64,000 bases of DNA from NCBI GenBank assembly GCA_035236585.1, contig CP141130.1, forward strand, positions 80,729,527 through 80,793,526, read 5' to 3'. Made by a program: the position numbers and the translations under genes. The first letter of the stretch is position 1. Each line of letters begins with the position of its first letter. The notes under the pieces are model-generated. The model worked only from the letters and a program-made list of their open reading frames with translations. It made no database searches and was not told the DNA's origin. Shown here one piece after another: positions 24,599-35,613 of the stretch. Source of the DNA: Warburgia ugandensis (taxonomy: Eukaryota; Streptophyta; Magnoliopsida; Canellales; Canellaceae).

Positions 24599-25453
24599 TG
24601 AATCCTTGGGCCGATGAGGGCAGGAGAAAAGAAGGCTGGCAAGCTTCTAGGCTAAGGTGAAGGACAAAGAATTAGTCTCACATTACCTAGGGGGAGGAAA
24701 CTAGGCTATTTATAAGAGCTCGGGGAACTCTAACAGTCACAATGAACCCCAAGGGGTGAAGCTCAAGAGGGGTAAGGAACTTAAGAGAATAAAACCTTGA
24801 GGGGTAGCCCAAGAGGGGTGAGAGACTTAAAGAGGACAATATTGTATCTGCTACGCACTCTCCCCACAGAACAACGCATCTTCTTTGGAAACTAGGAAAG
24901 AACAAAGTCATGAGGGGTGTAAGGGCACCTCCAAAGCAGACAATATTGCAACTTTTAGAACCTCGGAGTGTTACAAATGGTATACAACCAATTCCCCTCG
25001 TGGTGTGGTGGCTAGCCGCACCCGAGCGCTCGGTGGTTGAGGCCATGTGGGGATGCATGTCCTCTAAGGGGGAAGATGTGAAGCCTTGGGCAGATGAGGG
25101 CGGGCCAAAATAAGGTTGATAGGCTTCTAGGCTGAGGTGAAGGATAGAAAGTTAGTCCTACATCACCCGAGGGAGAGAAAACTAATCACAAGAGTTCGAG
25201 AAACTCTAATGGCCATAACGCATCATGAGGGGTGAAGCCTAAGAGGGGTAAGGGACCTAAGGGAACAAAACATTGAGGAGTGAAGACCAAGAGGGGCGAG
25301 GGACTCAAAGAGGACAATATTGTATCTGATGCACACTCTGCCCACAGAACAACGCAGTTTTCCTGAGAAATCGGGGAAGAACAAAGCCATGAGGGGTGTA
25401 TGGGCGCCCCAAAGCGGACAATATTGTGACTGTTGGAACCCCGAGGTGTTACA
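24599..25453 (+). mobile_element. Right TRIM element
   Basis: LTRs 24599-24975 and 25079-25453, about 376 bp each, ending GTGTTACA. The internal region of about 100 bp begins AATGGTATACAACC (degenerate primer-binding site) and ends in the purine tract AAGGGGGAAGA. It includes the 130-bp LTR block (GAGGGGTGAAG-type repeats) absent from the left TRIM. Confidence 0.85.
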
Positions 25454-25458
25454 ATAGG

Positions 25459-28315
25459 TGTCTCACTATTTAAGGTCTGTGAAGTTTTTCGCAGCCTTTT
25501 CAGTTGAATTATATCTGGTAACAGCCTTTCTAGATTTGCTACTCATTCTATTACTTCTGCCTCTATCCCACCAAGCATATCTTACAACTCCACTTGGTTT
25601 TTGGACTCAAGAACATCAAATCATATGGCGTACACTCCGCATATCTTTCATACATTTTTCCTTTCACATATACATTCACACTGTCAACAATATCTCATTA
25701 TCTATCACATACATAGGAATAATCAAAACTCGTAACCACACATTACACAACATTTACTAGTTCTTCACCTTACTATGAATTTGATATCTATCAGTTAATT
25801 ATGTGATTAAGGATATCAAGTCACATTTTGTGACAATAAATATGTTGTAAAGAATCCATGGACCAAATAGATTTGTGGGACAAGGATTAGGAGCGGTCAC
25901 TTTACTATCTTAAGTCCCTTCACATGCCCATTATATCTCACACTGCAACTTTCACTCGCATTGAATTATGGCATGGCTGATCACAACATCCTTCTTTCTC
26001 TTGTCTTAATAAACTCATTACTGATGGATCTTTGGGCATTGTAACCAAAGTTCAAAATCTTCATTGCCAACATTGCATGTTTAGCAAAATCTATATTTTT
26101 CCTTTTTCTCGTAGTTTTATTAAAATCATCAATCCATTTGATATGATTCATATTATTAACAATCTTAGTGATGCTCATTATTATTTTCTTTTCAGTTATG
26201 ATTATTTACATTTCACATAAATCTATATCATGCATTCCAAATCTAAGGCCTATCAAAATTATGTGAACATCACTAACAATATCCAACACAATATTTAAAA
26301 AGAATAAAAAAATTTAGCTACAACTCTGATAGTGAATTCTGCTCAAGGCAATTTTTAAACCTTTTTGCATCTCATAGAACTATGCTTCAACTTTCATGTC
26401 TACATGCACCTTCAACAAAATGAGGTCTTTGAACACAAAAAGGCACATTATTGAAACCATTCACACACTTCACTTATACTCTCAATTGCCACTAACATTT
26501 TGAGGAGAAGCTATCTTAACTTTAGTATACCTTATCAATCGAACACCTAGCCCCTTACTTCATAATAAAATATTTTATGAACTTTTGCATAGAGCTCCAC
26601 CATCATATCATCATCTGAAAAAATTTGGATGCACATGCTTTGTATTATTACCCTATAATGCACATCCCAAGCTTTTCCCTCGATATATCATATGTATATT
26701 TATAGGATACAATATTGAACAAAAGAGATACAAGTGTTACGACCCCAACACTCATTGTATCATTCTAAGAATGTCTTCTTTTCAGAACAAGTTTCTTGTA
26801 TGACTCTTTATCAGAATTTCTACAGCCCTCATACTACCTTTATTGATCCCTTTCATGACTCCTATCTAGCACCTACTATAATGGATCCTCCCAATCCTCC
26901 ATCATCTTCTCCTACTCCTAAATTCTCTATCTATGACTCCTTCAAAGGATATACCTAGGTATTCTCATCACATCCATCAACCTCCAGTAAAATATAGTGA
27001 TTACTACTACTATGCAACTAATGTTTTTGACCTCCATGAGTCTCAAACCTATATAAAAGCAAGTATGCAACCTAAATGGGTATAGGCCATGTAGACAGAG
27101 TTGCAAACCATCATTAAGACCACTACCTAAGAGCTCACCTCCTTGCTACCAAGCAAATCAATAATATGTTGCAGGTGGATTTACAAAATCAAAAGTAAGG
27201 TAGAAGGTTTGATTTAGCAACATAGGTGTGCTTTGTGGCTAAAGGATTTGCTGAGGAATATGGATGTGATTATGAAGAAACAGTTGTCCCTATTGCCTAC
27301 ATGACCACTATTCGCACTCTCACCGACGTCGCTTTCATTCATTCTTGGACACTTCATTAGATGAATGTCAAGAATGCCTCTCTTCATGGGATTTTCATGA
27401 GGAATTTTATATGGATACACTTCCTAGTCTTCCTCACAAATAGGGCCAAGTATGTCGCCTTCATCATGCCCTCTATGAATCAAGCAAGTACCTCAAGCGT
27501 GGTTCGAGAAATTCTCCTCTACCATTACTCACATTGGGCTTTATTAGAGTAATAATGACTCTACCATGTTTATTCACCATAACAAGCATGGCAATGTTTT
27601 TCTTTTATCATCTGATGGTGAACCTCTATCAATCCGACTCTTTATTGTTGACTAGTTGGGATGTTCACATATCTCACTACCACTCGACCTTATATTGCTC
27701 ATGCTGTTCTAGGATATTCATGTATGTTCCATGCACTGATCACTGCATTGTTGAATTACCAATTATTCACTATCTTCATGAGACCATCATCAAAGCCTTC
27801 TTCTTTCCTCTTCATTGGTTCTTATTCTTGGGGAATATTTTGATACCCATTGGGGAGCTGATTTAACTGACCAAAAATCTGCTAAAGGATATCTTCTCTT
27901 TCTAGGCAACTCTTTAATCTCTTGGAAAAGTAAGAAGTAAGATATTATGTCTAGATTAAGTATGGAATCAAAATGTCTACTTCTTTTTTGCACTACTTGT
28001 GAGATACACTGGTTTCACTGAATACTCTCATACTTTGGCATCTTGCAATCTCAGCCTATCCATCTCTATTGTGACAACAAAAGTGTCATTCACATAGCTT
28101 ATAAACAATATTTTATGAGCATACAAAACACATTAAAGTTGACTATCACATCACTTGGTAATATTATTAAAAGGGTAACATTACTCTCCCCTACATCTCC
28201 ATCACTGGTCAAATGATTGATCTATTTACAAAAGCCCATCCAGACCCATAATTCCATTTTCTTTGTTCCAAACTTCAGTTGTTGTCATTATCAACACCTT
28301 CAACTTGAGGAGAGA
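25459..28315 (+). pseudogene. Copia-3 gag-pol remnant
   Basis: Degenerate Ty1/copia on the + strand. Recognisable in order: protease WFLDSRTSNHMAYTP near 25594-25640 (catalytic DSG changed to DSR), GAG-pre-integrase with HCQHCMFSKIYIFPFSRS near 26060-26115, the integrase C-terminal block FGCTCFVLLPYNAHPKLFPR at 26624-26690, RT remains at about 27180-27600, RNase H with GADLTDQKSAKGYLLFLGNSLISW near 27850-27925 and HTKHIKVDYH near 28120-28150. It has stops and frameshifts throughout. It ends in a polypurine-like CTTGAGGAGAGA before the LTR. Confidence 0.87.
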
Positions 28316-28487
28316 TGTCAAAGAGATTTGCAAAGATATTCTTGTAATCTGATTTGTACAAATATTACAAGGATTATATCCCTTCCATATTAGCTAGATT
28401 GTAGCAACTACAAGGATTAAATCTCTAATCGATTAGCAATGTATGCCTATATATAGTAGGAAAGACTTATCCAATTCAATCTTATAA
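28316..28487 (+). mobile_element. Copia-3 partial 3' LTR
   Basis: Starts TGTCAAAGAG directly after the polypurine tract and contains a TATATATAG box near 28449. It ends without a terminal CA, at the point where copia-2 RNase H sequence of segment B begins. It is truncated, and no 5' LTR was found. Confidence 0.7.
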
Positions 28488-29090
28488 AAAGAACTTGGTG
28501 TTTTTCTACGCAGGGCTCCACTGACTTGGTGTGACAATTTTGGTTCAATTTATATGACTCTTAACCCTATTTCCCACAATCGCACTAAGCATCTAGAGAT
28601 GGATTTCACTTTGTTAGGGAAAATTTTCTAAGAAGAATTTGACAGTGAGGTATGTATGTACTACTAATACACTAATTGATTTGTTAACCAAAGGACTTTC
28701 AAGGCAATGTTTACAATTACTGAGGTCCAAGATTAATCTGCACATGGCACATTTCACTTGTAGGATCATGCCAAGAGTACATGAACCAAAATGATTAGTT
28801 TCTAAGCATCATTCCCTCATCTAGTATTTCCAATTTGAAACTTAAATGCAAAGTTTACCTTGCTGTTGAGAGTAGATTGCTACTCTTGTCATCCCACAAT
28901 TCAAGGATTGTAAGTTGTAATATAGTCATTACTCTTCATAGTATATAAAAGACCCAAAGTACCAACATTTGGTGTATCAAGTCATTCATTTTCATAGCCT
29001 AATATCTTCATTTACATATTAGATCTATTTATAGGATATTTATAACTTCATTGTCTGCTATAGTAAATATTAGTAAGATTGGATAATTTT
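28488..29090 (+). pseudogene. Copia-2 RNase H end and 3' flank, segment B copy
   Basis: Matches 13075-13389 and 15493-15773 as one continuous stretch, with no solo LTR between. The RNase H end is recognisable from the CTTGGTGTGACAATxTTGG and ACTTTGTTAGGGAAAA segments. Stops disrupt the frame. Confidence 0.85.
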
Positions 29091-30217
29091 AACATTAAAA
29101 AAAATGTGTCATCTAGTCATTAGTTGTGGACAATTCTGTGTTTATAAACCTTCTTATTTGTGTGATTAAAAGTACACTTTTTTGTTTCTAGACTCATCAA
29201 ATTAGCACTGTTTTAAGATTAATAGTCATCCACAATAAGAAAACCTGAATGAACAAGCCTGATCAATAAAGGTGGGCCACCATGGTAAGGTGAATAGTAG
29301 CATTCTCACTTGATGCAAGCATACCTCTATGTTCTATAATTATTATTATTTTCTTTTTATCCTATTACATGCAAGAATTATTGATTGTGTTATATGTCCT
29401 AGAGGTTGATCATTTCATACATTTATTGAATGTAAGGTATGCGAATTTAGTGACAACACCAACCTGCATACTATTAAGACTTGACTTGGGAATGTAATTT
29501 TTAAGCAATTTATCTTGTTTGGCTAATGTGGTTTCTCGAGTCAGGGCTTTAATGGGGCTCACTAGATAAACCAAACTCAATTATTGTATATGATGCATAT
29601 GCATATTCAAGGGCTCAAACAACCATCAATTAAACAACTGTCCTTCCCTGCATTGAAAATATTTGATCGCTCATTGAACCTCTTCAGAAGAATCAGTCTC
29701 TGCTACGCAAATGGACAAGGATCCTTCATTCATTACATCTACTATACACATGGACAGGTTTACAATTATTTACTAGTCTCCAATCCTGCCATTATAACTA
29801 TACCCAACTTTGTTGCAACCTTTATTTACTTGGCCATGTACTAGTGGTGTAATATATAGCTGAAAATCGATGATATAAGTTAAAATATGCAAATGCGGTC
29901 TAGACTGAGTTTGAGATCCCACCTTTAGCTAAGTTCAATATTTAGATGATTTGACCCAATCATCTTGTTCAGCCTCTCCTATTTGGGCTATATGTAAACA
30001 ATCATGCCCATTGGATATTTACTTCTAGCTAGAGTCACCAAAATGGATTAATGAATCAAATCCAATCTAATTCTCACATATCCATATCTAAACATATAGG
30101 TGACATTAAATATGCACAAATAACAGATCAAAAAATTCAAATATATATGTGATATGCCACAAATAATGGGTTGGAGGATAATCTGGGATAAGGAGTGGCT
30201 TTTAACCTTTCCAAAAT

Positions 30218-30218
30218 G

Positions 30219-30261
<43 letters not shown>
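30218..30261. repeat. Poly(A) tract of about 43 bases
   Basis: In segment A the same position holds only a short AAAACAAAAAAA run (around 19400). It is a slippage expansion rather than a retroelement tail, since flanking sequence is colinear on both sides. Confidence 0.9.
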
Positions 30262-30263
<2 letters not shown>

Positions 30264-30964
30264 TCCTATAAAAGCACACTATTATTAGTGTCTGATAATG
30301 CAAACTCTGCCCCTAAAGTATGGATTTGAAAGATACAAGCTGTAAATCATGTCCAACATACAAAAATTAGGCAACCCTCTAGAAATCAATGCATTTGGAT
30401 TATTTGAACTACAATTGTTGAAAATTCCAAAGTTTTGAATTTAAACTCGGAGAAACATAAGCTCATATCATTTTAAGGGCATGAAATTTGATATCTAGCC
30501 TATTTGAGCCATTCCAAGCATGATGAACAACTTAGATCTTTCAAACTAAACTTTATTTTGTCTTCATTTTTAATTTTCAATATGCCTATTTAAATGAATA
30601 TTCATGGATAAATCTGAGTAGATCATGGATTTAAAGGACTAAATTGATTTGACTTGCTATCTAAACATGGCTAATTTCTTCTATCCATTTATCCATTTTA
30701 CTAGCTCTACTTCTAGCTATTAGGTTTTTTCAATTAATAAGCACAATGATCATGATTTACAACTCAAAACAGCATAACTAGAATCATCCAATGGTCTTTG
30801 AAGCAGAATAATAAGGGTGGGTCAAATCACCCAAAGGTGGGGCTTAGCTAGCATGGTCTCACAATCAATATGGAAACTCATTGAATACTCAGGCCAATGC
30901 AGTTCATAGCTATCGTGGTTATCTTTAACTAGTCAGGATATTAAATAAGTAAAATCCATTGTTT

Positions 30965-31860
30965 CTCATCATCATCATCAAGACCTTATCACGATCACGG
31001 GTCGACCACATGAATCTTGTTCCTTCATTCCATTCTATTAAGTGTCATGGCTTCATTTGTCCAAAAGTTTTTAAATATTTTCTCATCACTTCTATCCATA
31101 TTCTTTTGGGCCTCCCTCTTACCTTTTAAAACCTTCAATTTGGATTGCCTCACTCCTAATCATTGTCATTTTCAATATTTGTTAGATATGTCCAAACCAT
31201 CTAAGTCTAGTTTCCCTCATTCTGTTACCTACTAGTGCTACTCCTAATTAAATTTCTCTAACATTTTCATTTATAATTCTTCCCTTTCTTTTCTTACCAC
31301 CCATCCTTCTCAATATCCACATTTCAATGACGCTCATCTTATGTACATATTGCTTCTTAACTACCCAATACTCTAATCCATAGAGCATAATTGGCCTTAC
31401 ATCCCATAGAATTTTTCTTTCAATTTGAATGGCACCTACTGGTCACACAAAACTCCGAAGGCACATTTCCATTTATTCCAACCCACTTGGATTTTCTGGA
31501 TAACCACCCTCTTAATCTTTTCGCTCTGATGAATTATTGATCATAAGTATTGAAAGTAGTCTTTTAGGAGGACTTTTAGGTTATCAATCTTTAGTAGTGC
31601 TCTACTCCCACTCCTCTCATTGCTAAAGTTGCATCTCTACTATGTCTTAATTAGTCTAATTTTAAATCCTTTAGATGTTAACGCATTTCTCTATAACTCT
31701 AGTTTTGTATTTACACCCTCACTTATCAATCAAAACTATAGCAATGACAAATAACATGCCCCATAAAATTTTCTAGTGTAGATGTTTAGTTAACTCATCT
31801 ATAACTAACGTGAAAAGATACAAACTCAATGTTGATTATTGATAGTGGTAAAAAAATCAT
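30965..31860 (-). mobile_element. RTE-clade LINE fragment, 3' end
   Basis: Colinear with 39930-40830 of the larger LINE and in the same orientation. It starts on the + strand with a (CATCAT)n run, the reverse complement of the ATG-repeat 3' end. Segment A lacks it (20110-20120), so it inserted into B after the duplication. It covers the C-terminal region of the polyprotein and the 3' end only; stops are frequent. Confidence 0.88.
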
Positions 31861-32006
31861 TAGTCTCCTCATGTTGACAGGCTACGAAACGATATTTCGT
31901 CCATTTGGATCATTCCCAGCACTCTAATGGAAGCATAGTGGATTGGAAAGCTCAAAATAGAAAGGCGGTTTACAATATAATGTGTATCTGATCCAAAGAA
32001 GTCGTA

Positions 32007-32130
32007 CAATCATTTCCCGGCAACTATCAAACTAGAAATACATATTCAATCTATAGGGGCTGAAAATAAGATGCAAACGAAAGTATGGCCTGTACGATGG
32101 TAAGGATGAGGGCTACAGCAGTAGGACGGC
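32007..32130 (-). pseudogene. Truncated DUF247 paralogue, C-terminal tail only
   Basis: Aligns with 20192-20320, that is the last 35 or so codons and the 3' flank of the DUF247 gene. The matched landmarks are GAAGTC-TACAATCATTTC, GAAATACAT-ATTCAATCTA and GGGGCTGAAAATAAG. Homology stops inside the membrane-anchor codons and resumes with sequence equivalent to 22030, so about 1.7 kb (the rest of the gene and its promoter) is missing and replaced by about 120 bp of unrelated DNA. Confidence 0.88.
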
Positions 32131-33372
32131 TGGCCTGGTGGAGACATCAGGAGTTGTAGTGAGTTCTAAGTGTGGTGTGGTGTAAGAGAGTTGGTTTCCC
32201 CTCTCTCCTTTGTAATCTTTGAGTGTTTTAGCAAGAAAATTCTTGTGTGAAAGGTTTAGATCATTGGATGTTGGACTAAGTTCCCATGCTCTTCTGCACG
32301 TTTCAGAAAAAGAATTGGAAGTTGATGTGAACTGCTCATCTTCAAGGCTTATTCGTCAGCCATACGCCAAAGATGCCATCTTAAAGACTCTCCGACAAGT
32401 ACTACCAATTGAATAATGCCGAGGTTAGAAAAACGTGTTAGAAAATCCCACAAACGGAGGCCTGATAAGTAATGATTTTGTAGCAAGGAGCCATTAAATC
32501 ATCCAAGTCTTACTCCCGTTAAGGGTCACGCTTTCACACCAACTCTGATTATTTAATCTGAACTCTGATAAGAAATGTGCAGGTGCTGTCACGCTTTATT
32601 TCAGCATTCCTCATTATTTTTTCAATCTTCACCATCCACAACCATCTTTATCTATCTGCATGGTCATCTTAAAAAATCAGGCGATTCTTCAAACCAAACA
32701 TTTGTAAGTTACTGTGTGACAGGTAGTCCCAAGCAGTATTCATGGAAACATTAGTCACAAGCAACAATTATTGTAGTTATTGATGCGAGCAATTTGCTCT
32801 TAAACTACACGCGGTCTTGACATGTGCATAACAATTATTGTAGTTATTGATGTGACCATTTGCCCTTAAACTACAAGCGGTCTTGACATATGCACACAGA
32901 TAGTTTTTTCCTTATTCTTTTACTTGTAATGGTGAATTTGCGCGACTCTTACACACCCTCAAGAGTCTCCAACTTCTAACTCTCGCCCACTTAAAAAATC
33001 AGGTGATTCATCAAAACAAACATTTGTGAGTCGTTGTGTGAGAGGTAGTCCCAAGCGGTATTCATGGGAGCATAGTCACAAACTAACAAAATATTGTTGT
33101 TATTGATGTGACCATTTGCTCTTAAACTACAAGCGGTCTTGACATATGCGCACAGATAGTTTTTTCCTTATTATTTTATTTGTAATGGTGAATTTGCGCG
33201 ACTCTTACACACCCTCAAGATTCTCCAACTTCTAACTCTTGCCCACTTAAAAAATCAGGTGATTCATCAAAACAAACATTTGTGTGTCATTGTGTGAGAG
33301 GTAGTCCCAAGCAGTATTCATGGGAACATAGTCACAAACTAACAATTATTGTAGTTATTGATGTGACCATTT

Positions 33373-33916
33373 TGTCACAGGGTCGCACTTTCATCTATGC
33401 TAAACCCGTGCGGCACTTGTGCACAACTCCCTTTCTTGGCACAAGTCAGCCTTCAATCCCCCAAACTCTTACTTGCTAGGGCTACACTCACTCACCCACT
33501 CAAGCAATGAGAGGAACTCAGATGGAAACTCTCTCTTACTCTATTGAGTTTAACCAAAGCTGAGATTGTCTGAGCTGATTACAAGTGAGGAGCTTACACT
33601 TATTTATACTTGCTCTCCCCCATCCACCTCCTCAATGGATGGTCTGGATTATTACAAATGTCTACAATCTATCGGTTAAGGACTATTCTAGACTCTCTCT
33701 AGAAAACTCTACACGACTCTACACAACTCTCTAACCTTTCCCCTCTCAAGATATTTACATGGAGGTTTCCAGAATCCAGGCCTTCTAGATTCAGGCCTTG
33801 TACCATGGGTCTTCAACAACGAGCCCAAGTCCCTTAGGCCAAGTCCACTCCCTAAGTAAGCCTTCCTTAGGGCCTTTAGGCCTTGGTCACAGACCTTGCA
33901 GTGCAAGCCCGTGACA
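33373..33916 (-). repeat. 3' LTR of the nested element
   Basis: 544 bp, starting TGTCACAGGGTCGCAC on the + strand and ending CCCGTGACA. It differs from the partner LTR at scattered positions only. Confidence 0.95.
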
Positions 33917-34099
33917 GACTCCCCCACCTGATCATGTCGACACCCTCGTCGACGCATCTCCCTCAATGTCATCTGCTTTGACTTGTGGTGAGTCCCATAT
34001 TGCCCCCGTAAGCCATCTAAGAGGCCCAGCCTTGTTCCTCTCCTTGCACATTCGCCTCCCGCCATGATTGTGCAACTTAGGGAGCATCCTTGTCTTCTT

Positions 34100-34535
34100 T
34101 GTGGTGCGTGCATCCCTGCGTACTTGGGCACCACTACTCATCTGTATGTGGTCGCCTCTCTTGTACCCTTTCGTTGCTACACTTTGCTATTGTGCCTCCT
34201 GCACATCAATGTAGCAGCTACTCATTATCGTGCCCCCTGCATGACTTAGCTTGGATTCGCCCTTCGTGGAGTCCTCCCCTTGTGGCATACTCCCCTTTGT
34301 GCCAACAATAGTGTCTTCCATGTTGTGTGCACCCTTGCACACTTGTGCATCACTGCACATTAGTATGTAGTAGCCCCTTTTGCGCTCTTGCTTTGCTGCG
34401 CTACACTGTTGTACCTCCTTCACACCAGTGTGGAGGCTACTCACCATCGTGCTCCCTGCACTTTGCTTGGATTCACTCCTCTTGGAGTCCACACCTTGTG
34501 GCACAATCCCCTTTGTGCCAACAATGGTGTCAACA
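34100..34535. repeat. 216-bp internal tandem duplication
   Basis: Two diverged units in the element interior share CTACTCA-CATCGTGC-CCCTGCA, TTGGATTC and CCCCTTTGTGCCAACAAT (the last block at 34295-34310 and 34510-34526). Confidence 0.7.
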
Positions 34536-34612
34536 CCCTTGTTGATCACCACTTCCTTTGGGGACTCACCCGATCCAAGCAACCTTGCAGCACCTAAGCA
34601 TGATAAGCCTAG

Positions 34613-35068
34613 CTATGCTGCATCCACACTCGTTGTAGATTCCTTTGCTACCTCTATATCCTCTGACCTAGCCACTTCCTCATGTGGACTGGCTATCTTG
34701 CCTTTCGCAGACTCAAAGCAACCCGACACGCACTCCCCTTGATTCACAGTCTCAGCGTTCATCCCCTTAGACATCTGAACCGTGCTTTGCATGTCATCCT
34801 TGAGGCTTTTCAAGGCATCCACGAATGCACTCGACTTGTTCAAACAATCAGACAGAGTTTGTTCGAACTTACTAAGCTGTGCATCCAAAGTAGAAAGTCG
34901 AGTGTCCAAAGCCAACTTCCACGATGGGTCTTTGGACTTATCCCACCTCGACTTCTTCTGCACCTCCGCTGGCATATTGGTCACTCCTAACTCAAATGCC
35001 ATAACATTGCCACGAGCTTTCCCCAATACTCGTTGAGCAACTCCCATGTCAACCTGCTCTGATATCAT
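34613..35068 (-). CDS. Putative coiled-coil protein of the non-autonomous LTR element
   Basis: A 151-codon frame on the element's own sense strand, opening within the primer-binding site and running toward the interior. An alternative start is the in-frame ATG a few codons downstream. Residues 45-90 (LALDTRLSTLDAQLSKFEQTLSDCLN and following) have heptad-like leucine spacing and look like a coiled coil. The rest is polar, rich in Lys, Glu and Ser. There is no zinc knuckle, protease or RT motif. Position corresponds to gag. I do not recognise the family, and it may be a gag relic, a captured host fragment or chance. Confidence 0.35.
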   Translation of the reverse strand: MISEQVDMGVAQRVLGKARGNVMAFELGVTNMPAEVQKKSRWDKSKDPSWKLALDTRLSTLDAQLSKFEQTLSDCLNKSSAFVDALKSLKDDMQSTVQMSKGMNAETVNQGECVSGCFESAKGKIASPHEEVARSEDIEVAKESTTSVDAA

Positions 35069-35069
35069 T

Positions 35070-35613
35070 TGTCACGGGTTCGCACTTTCACCTGTGCTAA
35101 ACCCGCACAGCACTTGTGTACATCTCCCTTTCTTGGCACAAGTCAGCCTTCAATCCCCCAAACTCTCACTTGCTAGGGCTACACTCACTCACCCACTCAA
35201 GCAATGAGAGGAACTCGGATGAAAACTCTCTCTTACTCTATTGAGTTTAACCAAAGCTGAGATTGTCTGAGTTGATTACAAGTGAGGAGCTTACATCTAT
35301 TTATACTTGCTCTCCCCCATCCACCTCTTCAATGGATGGTCCGGATTATTACAAATGTCTACAATCTATCGGTTAAGGACTATTCTAGACTCTCTCTAGA
35401 AAACTCTACACGACTCTACACAACTCTCTAACATTTCCCCTCTCAAGATATTTACATGGAGGTTTCCAGAATCCAAACCTTCTAGATTCAGGCCTTGTAC
35501 CATGAGTCTTCAACAACGGGCCTAAGTCCCTTAGGCTAAGTCCACTCCCTAAGTAAGCCTTTCTTAGGGCCTTTAACCCTTGGTCACGGACCTTACAGTG
35601 CAAGCCCGTGACA
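35070..35613 (-). repeat. 5' LTR of the nested element
   Basis: 544 bp, starting TGTCACGGGTTCGCAC on the + strand and ending CCCGTGACA. Confidence 0.95.

Larger units (their letters stand above)
23966..25453. mobile_element. Composite of two inverted TRIM elements with one target duplication
   Basis: Two miniature LTR retrotransposons in opposite orientation. The left one is on the - strand (23966-24562) and the right one on the + strand (24599-25453), separated by 36 bp. The outer ends are inverted copies (TGTAACACC at left, GGTGTTACA at right). The 5-bp ATAGG occurs immediately outside both outer ends (23961-23965 and 25454-25458), whereas neither TRIM alone has matching flanks. Each has two LTRs, a primer-binding site resembling initiator tRNA-Met and a purine tract, and no coding capacity. 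Confidence 0.85.
33373..35613 (-). mobile_element. 2.24-kb non-autonomous LTR element nested in the array
   Basis: Two LTRs of exactly 544 bp (33373-33916 and 35070-35613) with TGTCAC...GTGACA ends. The flanks are ATTT at 33369-33372 and 35614-35617, and removal restores a 255-bp unit. The - strand primer-binding site TGATATCAGAGC (35056-35067) lies two bases from the right LTR. A polypurine tract GGTGGGGGAG on the - strand adjoins the left LTR (33917-33930). The 1153-bp interior has no RT, integrase or protease, only one open frame (34613-35068) and a 216-bp internal duplication. It resembles a short LARD or large TRIM. Confidence 0.95.

Noticed and set aside
30218..30261. Poly(A) tail of a processed pseudogene or LINE
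   Set aside because: Flanks are colinear with segment A on both sides, so it is a local homopolymer expansion.
33709..34742. Several open frames on both strands of the nested LTR element
   Set aside because: They cross the LTR boundary or the internal duplication and lack any domain; only the frame at 34613-35068 has a plausible position.
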